Source: Pseudomonas sp. R84 (GTDB lineage: Bacteria > Pseudomonadota > Gammaproteobacteria > Pseudomonadales > Pseudomonadaceae). From it: a stretch of DNA of 64,000 nt. The stretch is from the NCBI RefSeq assembly GCF_009834515.1, contig NZ_CP019426.1, forward strand, positions 2,035,501 through 2,099,500, read 5' to 3'. Made by a program: the position numbers and the translations under genes. This document shows, one piece after another, positions 42,670-51,462 of the stretch. The notes beneath the pieces are model-generated. The model made no database searches and was not told where the DNA came from. It saw only the letters and a program-made list of their open reading frames with translations. The stretch's first letter is position 1, and each line of letters opens with the position of its first letter.

Positions 42670-44208
42670 TTAATGGCAGACGTTGTCGACAGCGATCGAT
42701 TCGCCGCTGATGTCGGCGTAGTGCGGTTGGCGTTTGGCGATGATCAGGTAAAGCATTCCGGCGATCCCGGCGCCGATCAGCCAGGAGAACGGCGAGACGC
42801 TGTGGAAACCGGGAACCAAGGCCAGGACCATCGCGATCAGCGCCGCAGGAATAAACGCCGCCACCGCACGGAAATTGACGCCGTGGCTGTAGTAATAAGC
42901 GCCGTTGGGATCTTCGCTGTAGAGCTGCGGGACGTTGATCCGGCCTTTGCGGATCAACCAGTAGTCGACCATGATCACCCCGTACAACGGGCCGAGCAGG
43001 GCGCCGAGACCGGACAGGAAGTACACGATCACCAGTGGGCTGTTGTAGAGATTCCACGGCAGGATCAACACAGCGATGGTCGCGCTGATCAGCCCGGCGC
43101 GGCGGAAGGTCAGGTACTTCGGCGCCAGGTTGCTGAGGACGAAGGCCGGGGCGACGAAGTTGGCCATGATGTTCACCGCCACGGTGACAATCAGGAATGC
43201 CAGGCAACCGAGCACCAGGAAGAAGGTGTTGGGAATCGAGGCGATGATCTCGGTCGGGCTTTCGATGATCCGGCCATTGATCTGAAATTGCGCGCCGCAG
43301 AGCAGGACAGTAATCGCAGCGAACACCAGAATATTCACCGGCAAACCCCAGAAGTTTCCTACCTTGATGGTCTTGCGGCACGGCGAGGAGCGGGCGAAGT
43401 CGCAGAAATTCAGAATCAACGTGCCGTAGATCGCCAGCCACAACGCGCCGCCGGCAAAGATGTTGCGCCACATCTCGCCACCGGTGAGCGGTTCGCGGAT
43501 CGACCAGGCGATGGTCGCGTCGGCCTGGAAATACATCCAGGCGGCGAGGGCGGCAACGGTTAGCAGAATCACCGGCCCGGCAAACGCTTCGTAGCGGCGA
43601 ACCATCTCCATGCCGTAGGCGAGGATCGCCAGTTGTACGAACCAGATCGCCACGAAGCAAATCCAACCCAGCGTCGACAGGCCAAGAATCGAATCGTGGT
43701 CGTATTCGGCAAAACCGGGATGCACTGCGGTGAGCAATACGCGGAACACCACCGACGCCAGATACGTCTGAATGCCGAACCAGGCGATGGCGATAACCGC
43801 CCGGATCAGTGCAGGAATTTGCGCGCCGTGGATGCCGAAACTGATCCGGCTGATCACCGGAAACGGCACTCCGGTTTTCTGCCCCATGTAACCGGACAGG
43901 TTCATGAAGAAATACACCAGCGCCGCACCAATCCCCAGCGACAGCAGAATCTGCCAGCCCCCCAGGCCCAGGGCGTACAGGCCAATGGCGAACGAGTAGT
44001 TGGCGATGTTGTGCACATCGTTGGTCCACAGGGCGAAGATGCTGTATTTGCCCCAGCGTCGACCTTCGGCCTTGGTTGGCGCCAGATCGCTGTTGTGCAG
44101 GCGGGGGCTCAGTTGCAGCGGCTCAATCAGGCCATCGTGCGGCGACGGTTGATCGAGAGCAGAGGCAGGCAGATTCAGCGCGATGTTATTGGAGAGACTT
44201 GTACGCAT
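42670..44208 (-). CDS. NCS1-family nucleobase/hydantoin symporter
   Basis: A 512-residue transporter with about 12 membrane segments. The conserved NCS1 start region is seen at NSDLAPTKAEGRRWGKYSIFALWTNDVHNIANYSFAIGLYALGLG (about residues 35-80), followed by GYMGQKTGVPFPVISRISFGIHGA. The ATG at 44208 has AGGAG upstream; a longer frame to 44289 lacks support. It would import a purine, hydantoin or allantoin-type base with a cation. It precedes the racemase gene, and a 16-base palindrome lies 164 bases upstream. Confidence 0.92.
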   Translation of the reverse strand: MRTSLSNNIALNLPASALDQPSPHDGLIEPLQLSPRLHNSDLAPTKAEGRRWGKYSIFALWTNDVHNIANYSFAIGLYALGLGGWQILLSLGIGAALVYFFMNLSGYMGQKTGVPFPVISRISFGIHGAQIPALIRAVIAIAWFGIQTYLASVVFRVLLTAVHPGFAEYDHDSILGLSTLGWICFVAIWFVQLAILAYGMEMVRRYEAFAGPVILLTVAALAAWMYFQADATIAWSIREPLTGGEMWRNIFAGGALWLAIYGTLILNFCDFARSSPCRKTIKVGNFWGLPVNILVFAAITVLLCGAQFQINGRIIESPTEIIASIPNTFFLVLGCLAFLIVTVAVNIMANFVAPAFVLSNLAPKYLTFRRAGLISATIAVLILPWNLYNSPLVIVYFLSGLGALLGPLYGVIMVDYWLIRKGRINVPQLYSEDPNGAYYYSHGVNFRAVAAFIPAALIAMVLALVPGFHSVSPFSWLIGAGIAGMLYLIIAKRQPHYADISGESIAVDNVCH

Positions 44209-44371
44209 TCCGGCAGGCTCCTGATGTTCAAGGCTGCGATGACTGTGCATAAGCCGTGAGGCTCGACAAATCTTCGTCGCGGCCAGCAAACATCACTGGT
44301 TACGGGGCATCTGCAGCCTGTACGGGATAGGGCGCTTCAGGCTTGCGGATCGAAAGTGTTTATGTTTTGCA

Positions 44372-44387
44372 GTTTTGTATACAAAAC
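44372..44387. promoter_or_regulatory. 16-base palindromic operator
   Basis: GTTTTGTATACAAAAC is perfectly symmetric. The form (T-rich arms, central GTATAC) is typical of GntR-family regulators. Position upstream of the NCS1/racemase pair suggests it controls that operon; no matching regulator gene is adjacent. Confidence 0.65.
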
Positions 44388-44669
44388 ATGTATGCACCTA
44401 AGCCAGATCTGTGCCAGTCGTTGATCTATGCGCAACCGTGCTCATTTCGAAAAGTTATCGATGAGCGCTAAGTGTCTGAAAATAATTGGTTAAAAATTGA
44501 CCGGTTGAACAGGTATTTATTTTTGGCGCGGGAATTTCATCGCGGATTGGAGTGAGCGTTTTGCAGGCGGGATGTAACTTTTCAGGGCGCGGAAACAAAA
44601 AAGTGCACACATAAATGGCACCGATGGTGACATTCGTGTGTACATGTTTTTAGAGTCGCTAGTGACCTT

Positions 44670-44759
44670 TGTAGGAGTGAGCCTGCTCGCGATAGCGGTA
44701 TATCAGGCAAAAAATTCATCGACTGAGACACCGTTATCGCGAGCAGGCTCACTCCTACA
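44670..44759. repeat. REP-like palindrome pair, GCGAGCAGGC class
   Basis: TGTAGGAGTGAGCCTGCTCG and CGAGCAGGCTCACTCCTACA enclosing a second inverted pair GCGATAGCGG/CCGTTATCGC. Confidence 0.9.
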
Positions 44760-44783
44760 GGGGGAAATCAGCGCGACAGGGAG

Positions 44784-45518
44784 TTACGTCTTGCTGATGA
44801 TGTTACCGGCATGCAGCCCGCACTCTTTCTGCGTCGCTTCTTCCCACCACCAGCGCCCCTCGCGCTCGTGCTGGTTCGGCAGCACCGGGCGGGTGCACGG
44901 TTCGCAGCCGATGCTGATAAAGCCGCGCTCATGCAGGCTGTTGTACGGCAGTTCGAGCATGCGGATGTAACCCCAGATCTCTTCGCTGGTCATCTGCGCC
45001 AGCGGGTTGAACTTGTACAGGGTGCGCTCAGGAGTGGAGAACGCAGTATCGATTTCCATCACCGCCACGGCACTGCGTGTACCCGGGCTCTGGTCGCGGC
45101 GCTGGCCGGTGGCCCAGGCTTTGACACCGGACAGTTTGCGGCGCAGCGGCTCGATCTTGCGGATGCCGCAGCATTCGCCGTGGCCGTCCTTGTAAAAACT
45201 GAACAGGCCTTTTTCCTTCACGAACGGTTCGAGTTTCGTGTAGTCCGGCGACACCAGTTCGATATCGATCTTGTAGTGCTCGCGCACTTGATCGATGAAG
45301 CGGTAGGTCTCTGGATGCAGACGGCCGGTGTCGAGGCTGAACACCTTGACGTTCTTGTTGAGCTTCCAGGCCATGTCCACCAGCACCACATCCTCGGCGC
45401 CGCTGAAAGATATCCACAGGTCATCGCCGAACTCGGCAAACGCGAGTTTGAGGATGTCTTGCGCGGATTTGTTGGCATAGGTCGTGGCGAGTTCCACGAC
45501 GTCGAACGTTGCACTCAT
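44784..45518 (-). CDS. cysH: Phosphoadenylyl/adenylyl-sulfate reductase
   Basis: A 244-residue PAPS-reductase-fold enzyme that reduces activated sulfate to sulfite in cysteine biosynthesis. The substrate P-loop is in [12 protein letters not shown] (about 39-50). A CC pair at 116-117 ([13 protein letters not shown]) plus Cys205 and Cys208 (IGCEPCTRP) provide the four ligands of a [4Fe-4S] cluster, and the catalytic Cys233 is in KECGLH. The cluster means it is probably an APS-type enzyme. It stands alone, divergent from thrH. Confidence 0.95.
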   Translation of the reverse strand: MSATFDVVELATTYANKSAQDILKLAFAEFGDDLWISFSGAEDVVLVDMAWKLNKNVKVFSLDTGRLHPETYRFIDQVREHYKIDIELVSPDYTKLEPFVKEKGLFSFYKDGHGECCGIRKIEPLRRKLSGVKAWATGQRRDQSPGTRSAVAVMEIDTAFSTPERTLYKFNPLAQMTSEEIWGYIRMLELPYNSLHERGFISIGCEPCTRPVLPNQHEREGRWWWEEATQKECGLHAGNIISKT

Positions 45519-45683
45519 CAGGGCGGCTTCCTACAGGTCGGTGGCGCTGGGCGCTCTATATGGCGCTGATGGTAACAAAAAGCTGCACGACTCGGGGACG
45601 TGCTGTGCGTTGCGCGTCTGCATGTGAGTCGCTAGAGTTCGGCCTCGCTCGACTCAAATAATCAATACAAACGGGAGTGTCTT

Positions 45684-46301
45684 GTGGAAATTGCTTGCCT
45701 GGATCTTGAAGGGGTGTTGGTGCCGGAAATCTGGATCGCCTTCGCCGAAAAAACCGGAATCGAATCCCTCAAGGCCACGACCCGGGACATTCCCGATTAC
45801 GACGTGCTGATGAAGCAGCGCCTGCGCATCCTTGATGAGCATGGCTTGAAGCTGTCGGACATTCAGGAAGTGATCGCCACGCTGAAGCCGTTGGACGGGG
45901 CGGTGGAATTCGTCAACTGGCTGCGCGAGCGCTTTCAGGTAGTGATTCTGTCGGACACGTTTTACGAGTTTTCACAGCCGCTGATGCGCCAGTTGGGCTT
46001 CCCGACGTTGCTTTGCCATCGTCTGATTACTGACGAGACCGGGCGGGTGACCAGCTATCAACTGCGTCAGAAAGATCCCAAGCGTCAGTCGGTGCTGGCG
46101 TTCAAGAGCCTGTATTACCGGGTGATTGCGGCGGGGGATTCGTATAACGATACGACGATGCTGGGCGAGGCGGACGCGGGGATTCTGTTTCACGCGCCGG
46201 AGAATGTGATTCGCGAGTTTCCGCAGTTTCCGGCGGTGCATACCTTTGCCGAGTTGAAACAGGAATTCTTGAAGGCTTCTAATAGAGAGTTGAGTTTTTA
46301 G
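45684..46301 (+). CDS. thrH: Bifunctional phosphoserine phosphatase/homoserine phosphotransferase
   Basis: A 205-residue HAD enzyme found in pseudomonads. It starts MEIACLDLEGVLVPEIWIAF, where DLEGVL is the nucleophile motif (with Glu in place of the usual second Asp, as in ThrH). Motif II is in VVILSDTFYEF and motif IV in IAAGDSYNDTTMLGEA. ThrH removes phosphate from phosphoserine and can transfer it to homoserine, linking serine and threonine synthesis. The start is a GTG at 45684 with GGGAG upstream. Confidence 0.93.
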   Translation: MEIACLDLEGVLVPEIWIAFAEKTGIESLKATTRDIPDYDVLMKQRLRILDEHGLKLSDIQEVIATLKPLDGAVEFVNWLRERFQVVILSDTFYEFSQPLMRQLGFPTLLCHRLITDETGRVTSYQLRQKDPKRQSVLAFKSLYYRVIAAGDSYNDTTMLGEADAGILFHAPENVIREFPQFPAVHTFAELKQEFLKASNRELSF

Positions 46302-46318
46302 TCGTCTGGAAGGACGCC

Positions 46319-46384
46319 TTCGCGAGCAGGCTCGCTCCCACATTTGGAACGTATTCACCCTGTGGGAGCGAGCCTGCTCGCGAA
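46319..46384. repeat. REP-like palindrome, GCGAGCAGGC class
   Basis: TTCGCGAGCAGGCTCGCTCC and its complement, an almost perfect pair between convergent genes thrH and pabB. Confidence 0.9.
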
Positions 46385-46396
46385 GCTTTTAAGCTT

Positions 46397-47740
46397 TTAG
46401 AGGTTCTGCAGGGTTTCCAGGAGGATTTTGACTTTGGTGATCGACTCCTGATACTCCGCCTGCCAGTCCGAATCGGCAACAATCCCGCCGCCGCCCCAGC
46501 AACACACCTGCCCATCCTTGACCAACAGACTGCGGATCGCGATGGAACTGTCCATCTCGCCGCGCACGTCCAGATACAGCAGCGACCCGCAATACAACCC
46601 ACGCCGCGTCGGCTCCAGCTCATCAATGATCTGCATCGCGCGAATCTTCGGCGCGCCGGTGATCGAGCCGCCGGGGAAGCTGCCGGCAATCAGATCCAGT
46701 GCATCGCGGTCATCCGCCAATTCACCGGTCACGCTGCTGACCAGGTGATGCACGTTCGGATAGCTTTCCAGGCTGAACAACTCCGGCACCCGCACCGAGC
46801 CGATGCGGCAGGTGCGGCCGAGGTCGTTGCGCAACAGGTCGACGATCATCAGGTTTTCCGCGCGATCCTTGGGGCTGGCCAGCAGTTCAGCGGCGTTGGC
46901 GGCATCTTCGGCGGGTGTCAGGCCACGCGGGCGGGTGCCTTTGATCGGGCGAGTTTCCACCTGGCGCTGGCTGACTTTGACGAAGCGCTCGGGTGACAGA
47001 CTCAACACGGCGCCGCCGTCGGGCAGGCTCTGGAAACCGGAAAACGGCGTCGGGCAGGCTTCGCGCAATTTGCAGTAGGCCAGCCACGGGTCGCCCTGGC
47101 ACGACGCGCGGAAACGCTGAGCGAAATTGACCTGATAGCAGTCGCCGGCCTGGATGTAATGCTGAATGCGTTCGAACGCCTGGCGGTAATCGTCGGCCGA
47201 GAGATCGGCGGCCATCGGCTTGTTCAGTTTGAACGGGATCAGTGCACTGGCGACTGGCTGCGTGAACAACGCAATCAGCCGCTGTTTCTCGCTATCAATC
47301 ACCGACGGGTGGAAGACCAATTGGCTGGTGGCCGCCTGGTGATCGCTGATCAGTGCCCAGTCGTAGAGGCCAAAACGTGCATCCGGCAGCTGCAGATCAT
47401 CGCGGGCCTGGCTCGGCAGGTTTTCCAGATGCCGGCCGAAGTCGTAGCTCAGATAACCGATCAAGCCGCCAGCGAATGGCAGTTCGAAACCCGCTGGCAA
47501 ATCAGCCTCACCGAGGCGATTCAGATTGTCACGCAGACGTTGCAGGAAATGGCTGCCGCTTTCGTCAGGCAACACCGCCAGTTGTTCCAGCGGCCAGGCG
47601 CTGAGCAGGTCATAACGGCCACGGTCAGCGCTCGGCCGGCCGCTGTCGAGCAGCACGGCGCCGGGCGCGTTGCGGATGGCCGCGAAATAGTCGGCGGGAT
47701 TGGCGCGGTAGGGCAGCGGGTGTACGGAACAGGTCAACAT
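46397..47740 (-). CDS. pabB: Aminodeoxychorismate synthase component I
   Basis: A 447-residue enzyme that aminates chorismate for 4-aminobenzoate and folate synthesis, working with the glutaminase PabA. The N-terminal domain (LPYRANPADYFAAIRNAPGAVLLDSG) is followed by the catalytic chorismate-binding core: YQAGDCYQVNFAQRF at about 240, ETRPIKGTRPRG, PNVHHLVSSVTG, and the terminal PGGSITGAPKIRAMQIIDELEP with GIVADSDWQAEYQE. The KGTRPRG block distinguishes PabB/TrpE-type enzymes. The ATG at 47740 gives the usual length; longer frames overlap repeats. Confidence 0.93.
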   Translation of the reverse strand: MLTCSVHPLPYRANPADYFAAIRNAPGAVLLDSGRPSADRGRYDLLSAWPLEQLAVLPDESGSHFLQRLRDNLNRLGEADLPAGFELPFAGGLIGYLSYDFGRHLENLPSQARDDLQLPDARFGLYDWALISDHQAATSQLVFHPSVIDSEKQRLIALFTQPVASALIPFKLNKPMAADLSADDYRQAFERIQHYIQAGDCYQVNFAQRFRASCQGDPWLAYCKLREACPTPFSGFQSLPDGGAVLSLSPERFVKVSQRQVETRPIKGTRPRGLTPAEDAANAAELLASPKDRAENLMIVDLLRNDLGRTCRIGSVRVPELFSLESYPNVHHLVSSVTGELADDRDALDLIAGSFPGGSITGAPKIRAMQIIDELEPTRRGLYCGSLLYLDVRGEMDSSIAIRSLLVKDGQVCCWGGGGIVADSDWQAEYQESITKVKILLETLQNL

Positions 47741-48044
47741 GGGCGGGGCAGATCGGCCGTTGAGGCGGGGTGGGGATTGTAGTCCTCTCCGATGCCAGAT
47801 CAAAGTCAAAAGCCTCCCCCTCACCCCAACCCTCTCCCCCAAGGGGGGCGAGGGGGAAAGGGGGCAGATCGGGGGCTTTTCAAAACTTGGGTTCGGCTCG
47901 ATATCTTGGGGGAGGGAGCCGATCTTCATGCTTTTCAAGGCCTGAGTTCGATTCAAGACGTTCAGGTCGGCGTACCTCGAACATCCACCTCGGTCAGTCC
48001 CCTCTCCCTTTGGGAGAGGGCTAGGGTGAGGGGCTTTTCAGCTT
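47741..48044. other. 304-base intergenic region made of repeats
   Basis: Between pabB (minus) and the RimK-like gene (minus). It is nearly filled by the C-rich repeat pair. Short open frames across it follow the low-complexity sequence and are not taken as genes. Confidence 0.6.
47813..48034. repeat. Inverted pair of C-rich repeats
   Basis: CCCCTCACCCCAACCCTCTC near 47816 and GAGAGGGCTAGGGTGAGGGG near 48015 are complementary and about 150 bases apart. The same pair lies at 58396-58562. This is a third repeat family, unlike the REP elements, and each arm also carries a shorter local hairpin. Confidence 0.8.
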
Positions 48045-49031
48045 TTAGCCCTCGACCGCAGGAATATGCCCAAACATTTCCTGAGTAAACGCCACCCGCT
48101 CCTCAACCGTCTCCGTCACCCCACGCGCCTTCAGCTCTTCCAACCGCGCTTCCACCGCATGTGTACGCAACGTCAGCCCACAGTCGTTGGCAATCTGAAT
48201 ATTCAACCCAGGCCGCGCATTCAGCTCCAGAATCAGCGGACCTTTCTCCTGATCCAGCACCATATCAACACCGATATAGCCCAACCCGCACAGCTCATAA
48301 CAGCCAGCCGCCAGTTTCATGAAGCCGTCCCAGTAGGGCAGTTGCACGCCGTCCACCGCGTTGGTGGTGTCGGGGTGTTTGGTGATGATGTTGTTCAGCC
48401 AGGTGCCACGCAACGTCAAACCGGTCGCCAGATCGACACCGACGCCAATCGCGCCCTGGTGCAGGTTGGCCTTGCCGCCCGACTGCCGGGTCGGCAGGCG
48501 CAGCATCGCCATCACCGGATAACCCATCAGCACGATGATGCGGATGTCCGGCACGCCTTCATAACTGATGCTTTTGAAGATCTGATCCGGGGTCACGCGG
48601 TATTCGATCAGCGCGCGGTCACGGTGGCCGCCCAGCGAGTACAAACCGGTAAGGATGCTCGAGATGTGATGCTCAAGCTCCTCATGGGCGAGGATCTTGC
48701 CAGACACCGTGCGATAGCGGCCCTCGAAGCGGTCGGCAATCACGATGATGCCGTCGCCGCCCGCGCCCTGCGCCGGTTTGATTACGAAATCGTTGCGCCC
48801 GCCGATGATCTCGTCGAGCTTGTCGATTTCCTTCTCGGTGGAGATCACACCATACAGTTCCGGCACATGGATGCCGGCCTCGATGGCGCGCTCCTTGGTG
48901 ATGATCTTGTCATCGACGATCGGGTACAGGCTGCGCTTGTTGTACTTGAGCACGTAGTCGGCGTTACGCCGATTGATGCCCATGATGCCCCGCGCCTCCA
49001 GGGCCTTCCAGGTCTTCCAGAAACCGAACAT
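48045..49031 (-). CDS. RimK-like ATP-grasp ligase
   Basis: A 328-residue protein of the alpha-L-glutamate ligase-like group. The ATP-grasp core is visible in FVIKPAQGAGGDGIIVI (about 98-114), a metal-binding segment GLGYIGVDMVLDQEKGPLILELNARPGLN near residue 255, and the N-terminal MGINRRNADYVLKYNKR. It would form an amide bond between an amino acid and an unknown acceptor. Its start overlaps the preceding membrane gene by one base, forming a three-gene operon with the transglutaminase-like protein and a protease. Confidence 0.9.
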   Translation of the reverse strand: MFGFWKTWKALEARGIMGINRRNADYVLKYNKRSLYPIVDDKIITKERAIEAGIHVPELYGVISTEKEIDKLDEIIGGRNDFVIKPAQGAGGDGIIVIADRFEGRYRTVSGKILAHEELEHHISSILTGLYSLGGHRDRALIEYRVTPDQIFKSISYEGVPDIRIIVLMGYPVMAMLRLPTRQSGGKANLHQGAIGVGVDLATGLTLRGTWLNNIITKHPDTTNAVDGVQLPYWDGFMKLAAGCYELCGLGYIGVDMVLDQEKGPLILELNARPGLNIQIANDCGLTLRTHAVEARLEELKARGVTETVEERVAFTQEMFGHIPAVEG

Positions 49032-50566
49032 CAGGCGTCAGCCTTCTTCAGGAAAGCCTTGAAGCGCACCAGCTCGGTCAGGCGGTAGCCGCGATAACGC
49101 CCCATCGCCAACATGAAGCCGACCAGAATCAGCAGGATCGCAGGGAAGGTAAACACGAAGTACACCAGCTCAGGCACGGTCATGATCAGGTGCGCCAGAG
49201 AAGCGGCGAACAGCGTACCAATCGCGACTTTCATCGCATGGCTGGCACCGCGCTCTTCCCAAGTGATCGACAGGCGTTCGATGGTCATGGTCAGAATCAC
49301 CATCGGGAACAGCGCTACAGACAAGCCGCGCTCCAGACCCAGTTTATGGCTGAACAAACTGATCGCCGCGATCAGCACTACGACAAAGGTCAACACCACC
49401 GAGAGTCGCGGCAGCATTTGCAGCTTCAGGTGTTCCAGATACGAACGTAATGACAGGCCCAGCGCGGTGATCACGGTAAACAGCAGAATGCCGAAGCCCA
49501 GCTGCGTTTCGCGGAAGGCGAGAGCGATCAGTACCGGGGTAAACGTGCCGAGGGTCTGCAGGCCGATCAGGTTGCGCAGTATCAGAATCACCAGCACGCC
49601 GATCGGGATCATCACCATGATCATGAAGGTCTGCTGGGTCTGCAGCGGCAAGCCATACAGCGAGTATTCGAGGAAGTTGGCGTCGGTGTTTTCGTCGGTC
49701 AGCTTGGCCAGACGAATCGCGTTCATCTCGCTGTTGTTCAGGCTGAAGGTCACGTTGGCTTTTTTGCCACCGTCGACGGTGATCAGGTTTTCATCGCCGG
49801 TCCACCACAGCAGGCGGTCGGTCGGCAGGCCTTGCTCGCCGGTTTCCGGGTTGAAGTACAGCCAGTCGTTGCCGTTGAAGCTGCGCAGCCACAGTTCAGG
49901 CATTTGTGGCTGGTCGGCGACGAGGCGGATGGTGTGGACTTTTTCCACCGGGACGTGGGCGATGGACAACAGCAGTTCGACGATTTTGGCTTTGTGCGCC
50001 GTCGATGGATCGCCGGCCAGCAGCAGTTTCACGTTGTCATCGTTAAGGTTGTTGACGCGTTTGATCGCCTCGCCAATAAAGGTTTCGACGTCGGCCGAGT
50101 GTTGGCGAATCGGCGCGAGCAGGGCTTCGGCGGCGATTTTCTCAGGGCCTTCGATGGCGATGCTGTCGCGGAAGGTCGGGCCCTTGATCTTGGATTTTTC
50201 GGCGGTGTAACGCTTGGTCAGCACCAAACGGTAATAAAGGGTTTGGTTGCCCTTGGCCCGGCGCGCCGACCAGGTGACCTTGCGGTTGCCGTCGACGCGG
50301 TTGACGGCGACGCCGTAGTTATTGGAGATAAAGCTTTCGTTGAGACTGACGTAGTCGCGGCTCAACGGTGGCACGAACATCTGGATCTTCACCGGATCCT
50401 TGGTGCTGGCGACGAACTCGACCTTGGCGTCGATGTTCCACAAGTCGTCGGTGGCATCTTCGGTCACCGGGATGCCGAGCACGAAAATCTGATAGGCCGT
50501 AACCGAAACGCCCAGGAGCACCAGAATGGTGATCAGGATTTTCAGGTGGAAGGTTAGAGAACGCAT
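49031..50566 (-). CDS. Membrane protein with inactive transglutaminase-like domain
   Basis: A 511-residue protein. An N-terminal membrane segment (LKILITILVLLGVSVTAYQI) is followed by a periplasmic domain of about 300 residues resembling a transglutaminase core that has lost its catalytic Cys (annotated elsewhere as inactive transglutaminase with a UUP1 domain). The C-terminal half has about seven membrane helices (FMIMVMIPIGVLVILILRNL onward). It sits between the ligase and protease genes with minimal spacing. It may sense or transport a peptide product; function unknown. Confidence 0.88.
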   Translation of the reverse strand: MRSLTFHLKILITILVLLGVSVTAYQIFVLGIPVTEDATDDLWNIDAKVEFVASTKDPVKIQMFVPPLSRDYVSLNESFISNNYGVAVNRVDGNRKVTWSARRAKGNQTLYYRLVLTKRYTAEKSKIKGPTFRDSIAIEGPEKIAAEALLAPIRQHSADVETFIGEAIKRVNNLNDDNVKLLLAGDPSTAHKAKIVELLLSIAHVPVEKVHTIRLVADQPQMPELWLRSFNGNDWLYFNPETGEQGLPTDRLLWWTGDENLITVDGGKKANVTFSLNNSEMNAIRLAKLTDENTDANFLEYSLYGLPLQTQQTFMIMVMIPIGVLVILILRNLIGLQTLGTFTPVLIALAFRETQLGFGILLFTVITALGLSLRSYLEHLKLQMLPRLSVVLTFVVVLIAAISLFSHKLGLERGLSVALFPMVILTMTIERLSITWEERGASHAMKVAIGTLFAASLAHLIMTVPELVYFVFTFPAILLILVGFMLAMGRYRGYRLTELVRFKAFLKKADA

Positions 50567-50571
50567 GGAAA

Positions 50572-51108
50572 TTACTCGGCGGTATGAGCGGCGATGGTGC
50601 AGGCGGGTTTGCCGGCAGCGTATTTAAGGCTTGGATCGACCAGCGCATCGAAGCGTTTCAGCGCTTCGGAGCCAATCAAAAGCGGGTATTGGAACGCACT
50701 TCGGTCGGTCAGGTTCACTTCGATGCTGCGAAGCGCCGTGCCCATGCAGATATCCAGCTCGATCACCGGACGGGCGGTGTACTTCTTACCCTCTTCAGGG
50801 TCGTAGTCGCCGGCGCGGCGCTTGATCTTGCTGACCCGGGCCAACGGCCGTTCGATCGGGTGCGAATGCGCGGCGTCAATCGCCAGGTAGAAACGTACCC
50901 AGGACTCACCATTGCGTTTAAAGCGTTTGATGTCGCGGGCACTCAGCGAGGCGGTTTTCGCGCCCGTATCGAGTTTGGCTGCGACTTCGAGATTGATGCC
51001 GTCAAGCGAAGCGTATTCGTTGAGGCCGTACACGGTTTTTTCCCCCGCGGCGGCGAGGCCGGGCAGGCAAAACAGGGCAAAGAATGTGGGAAAAGGCTTG
51101 AGTCTCAT
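50572..51108 (-). CDS. ATP-dependent zinc protease-like (RimB/aspartyl-type) protein
   Basis: A 178-residue exported protein with a signal peptide (FPTFFALFCLPGLAAA). The motif AKLDTGAKTASLSA near residue 45 is the DTGA(K/A) signature of retropepsin-like aspartyl proteases; the family is often labelled ATP-dependent zinc protease, but no zinc motif is seen here. The ATG at 51108 is chosen to place the signal peptide first. It is the first gene of the operon, six bases before the membrane gene. It may process the peptide built by the ligase. Confidence 0.87.
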   Translation of the reverse strand: MRLKPFPTFFALFCLPGLAAAGEKTVYGLNEYASLDGINLEVAAKLDTGAKTASLSARDIKRFKRNGESWVRFYLAIDAAHSHPIERPLARVSKIKRRAGDYDPEEGKKYTARPVIELDICMGTALRSIEVNLTDRSAFQYPLLIGSEALKRFDALVDPSLKYAAGKPACTIAAHTAE

Positions 51109-51284
51109 AAATCCTGGTGCGCAGCGTTCCGTTTTCGGTTCAGGTCCTTGGCAAAACTTGCGCAAGGCCCTTCGTGTGCCTGGCAGCTTTATATGACAAG
51201 CCGTACAAATGGCCAGCAAATGCGGGCGGCATTCTAGCACGGTGGTTTTATGGCGCCAGCGCCGGGGCCGGTCTATAAAACATC

Positions 51285-51362
51285 AAAAGATCGCAGCCTT
51301 CGGCAGCTCCTACATAGGATTTGCGTGCGACCTGTAGGAGCTGCCGAAGGCTGCGATCTTTT
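51285..51362. repeat. REP-like palindrome, GATC class
   Basis: AAAAGATCGCAGCCTTCGGC and its complement, the best-preserved copy of the class in the window, between divergent transcription units. Confidence 0.9.
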
Positions 51363-51376
51363 AAGGTTATTAGACG

Positions 51377-51388
51377 ATTGTCGACAAT
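51377..51388. promoter_or_regulatory. prp operon operator 1
   Basis: ATTGTCGACAAT is perfectly symmetric, a common site for GntR/FadR-type regulators. Confidence 0.75.
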
Positions 51389-51450
51389 GCCCATTTATCC
51401 TTTGACTGATGCGGGCTAATTGGCTAGTTTTTGCCGCATTGGATTTAAAG

Positions 51451-51461
51451 GTGTCGACAAT
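51451..51461. promoter_or_regulatory. prp operon operator 2
   Basis: GTGTCGACAAT shares the symmetric TGTCGACA core with operator 1 and ends two bases before the prpR start, 75 bases from it. The pair brackets the expected promoter, which suggests autorepression. Confidence 0.65.
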
Positions 51462-51462
51462 C

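Larger units (their letters stand above)
44209..44783. other. 575-base intergenic region
   Basis: Between the NCS1 gene and cysH. It holds a perfect palindromic operator (44372-44387) and a REP pair (44670-44759). The middle part is AT-rich and probably contains the NCS1 promoter. No coding frame was seen. Confidence 0.6.
51109..51462. other. 354-base divergent intergenic region
   Basis: It holds a GATC-class REP (51285-51362) and two GntR-type operators (51377-51388 and 51452-51461) for the prp operon. The promoter of prpR should lie between the two operators. No gene was seen. Confidence 0.65.

Noticed and set aside
42626..44029. Minus-strand open frame overlapping the NCS1 gene in another frame
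   Set aside because: The NCS1 frame has clear membrane segments and family motifs; the other frame is Arg/Ser/Pro-rich without structure.
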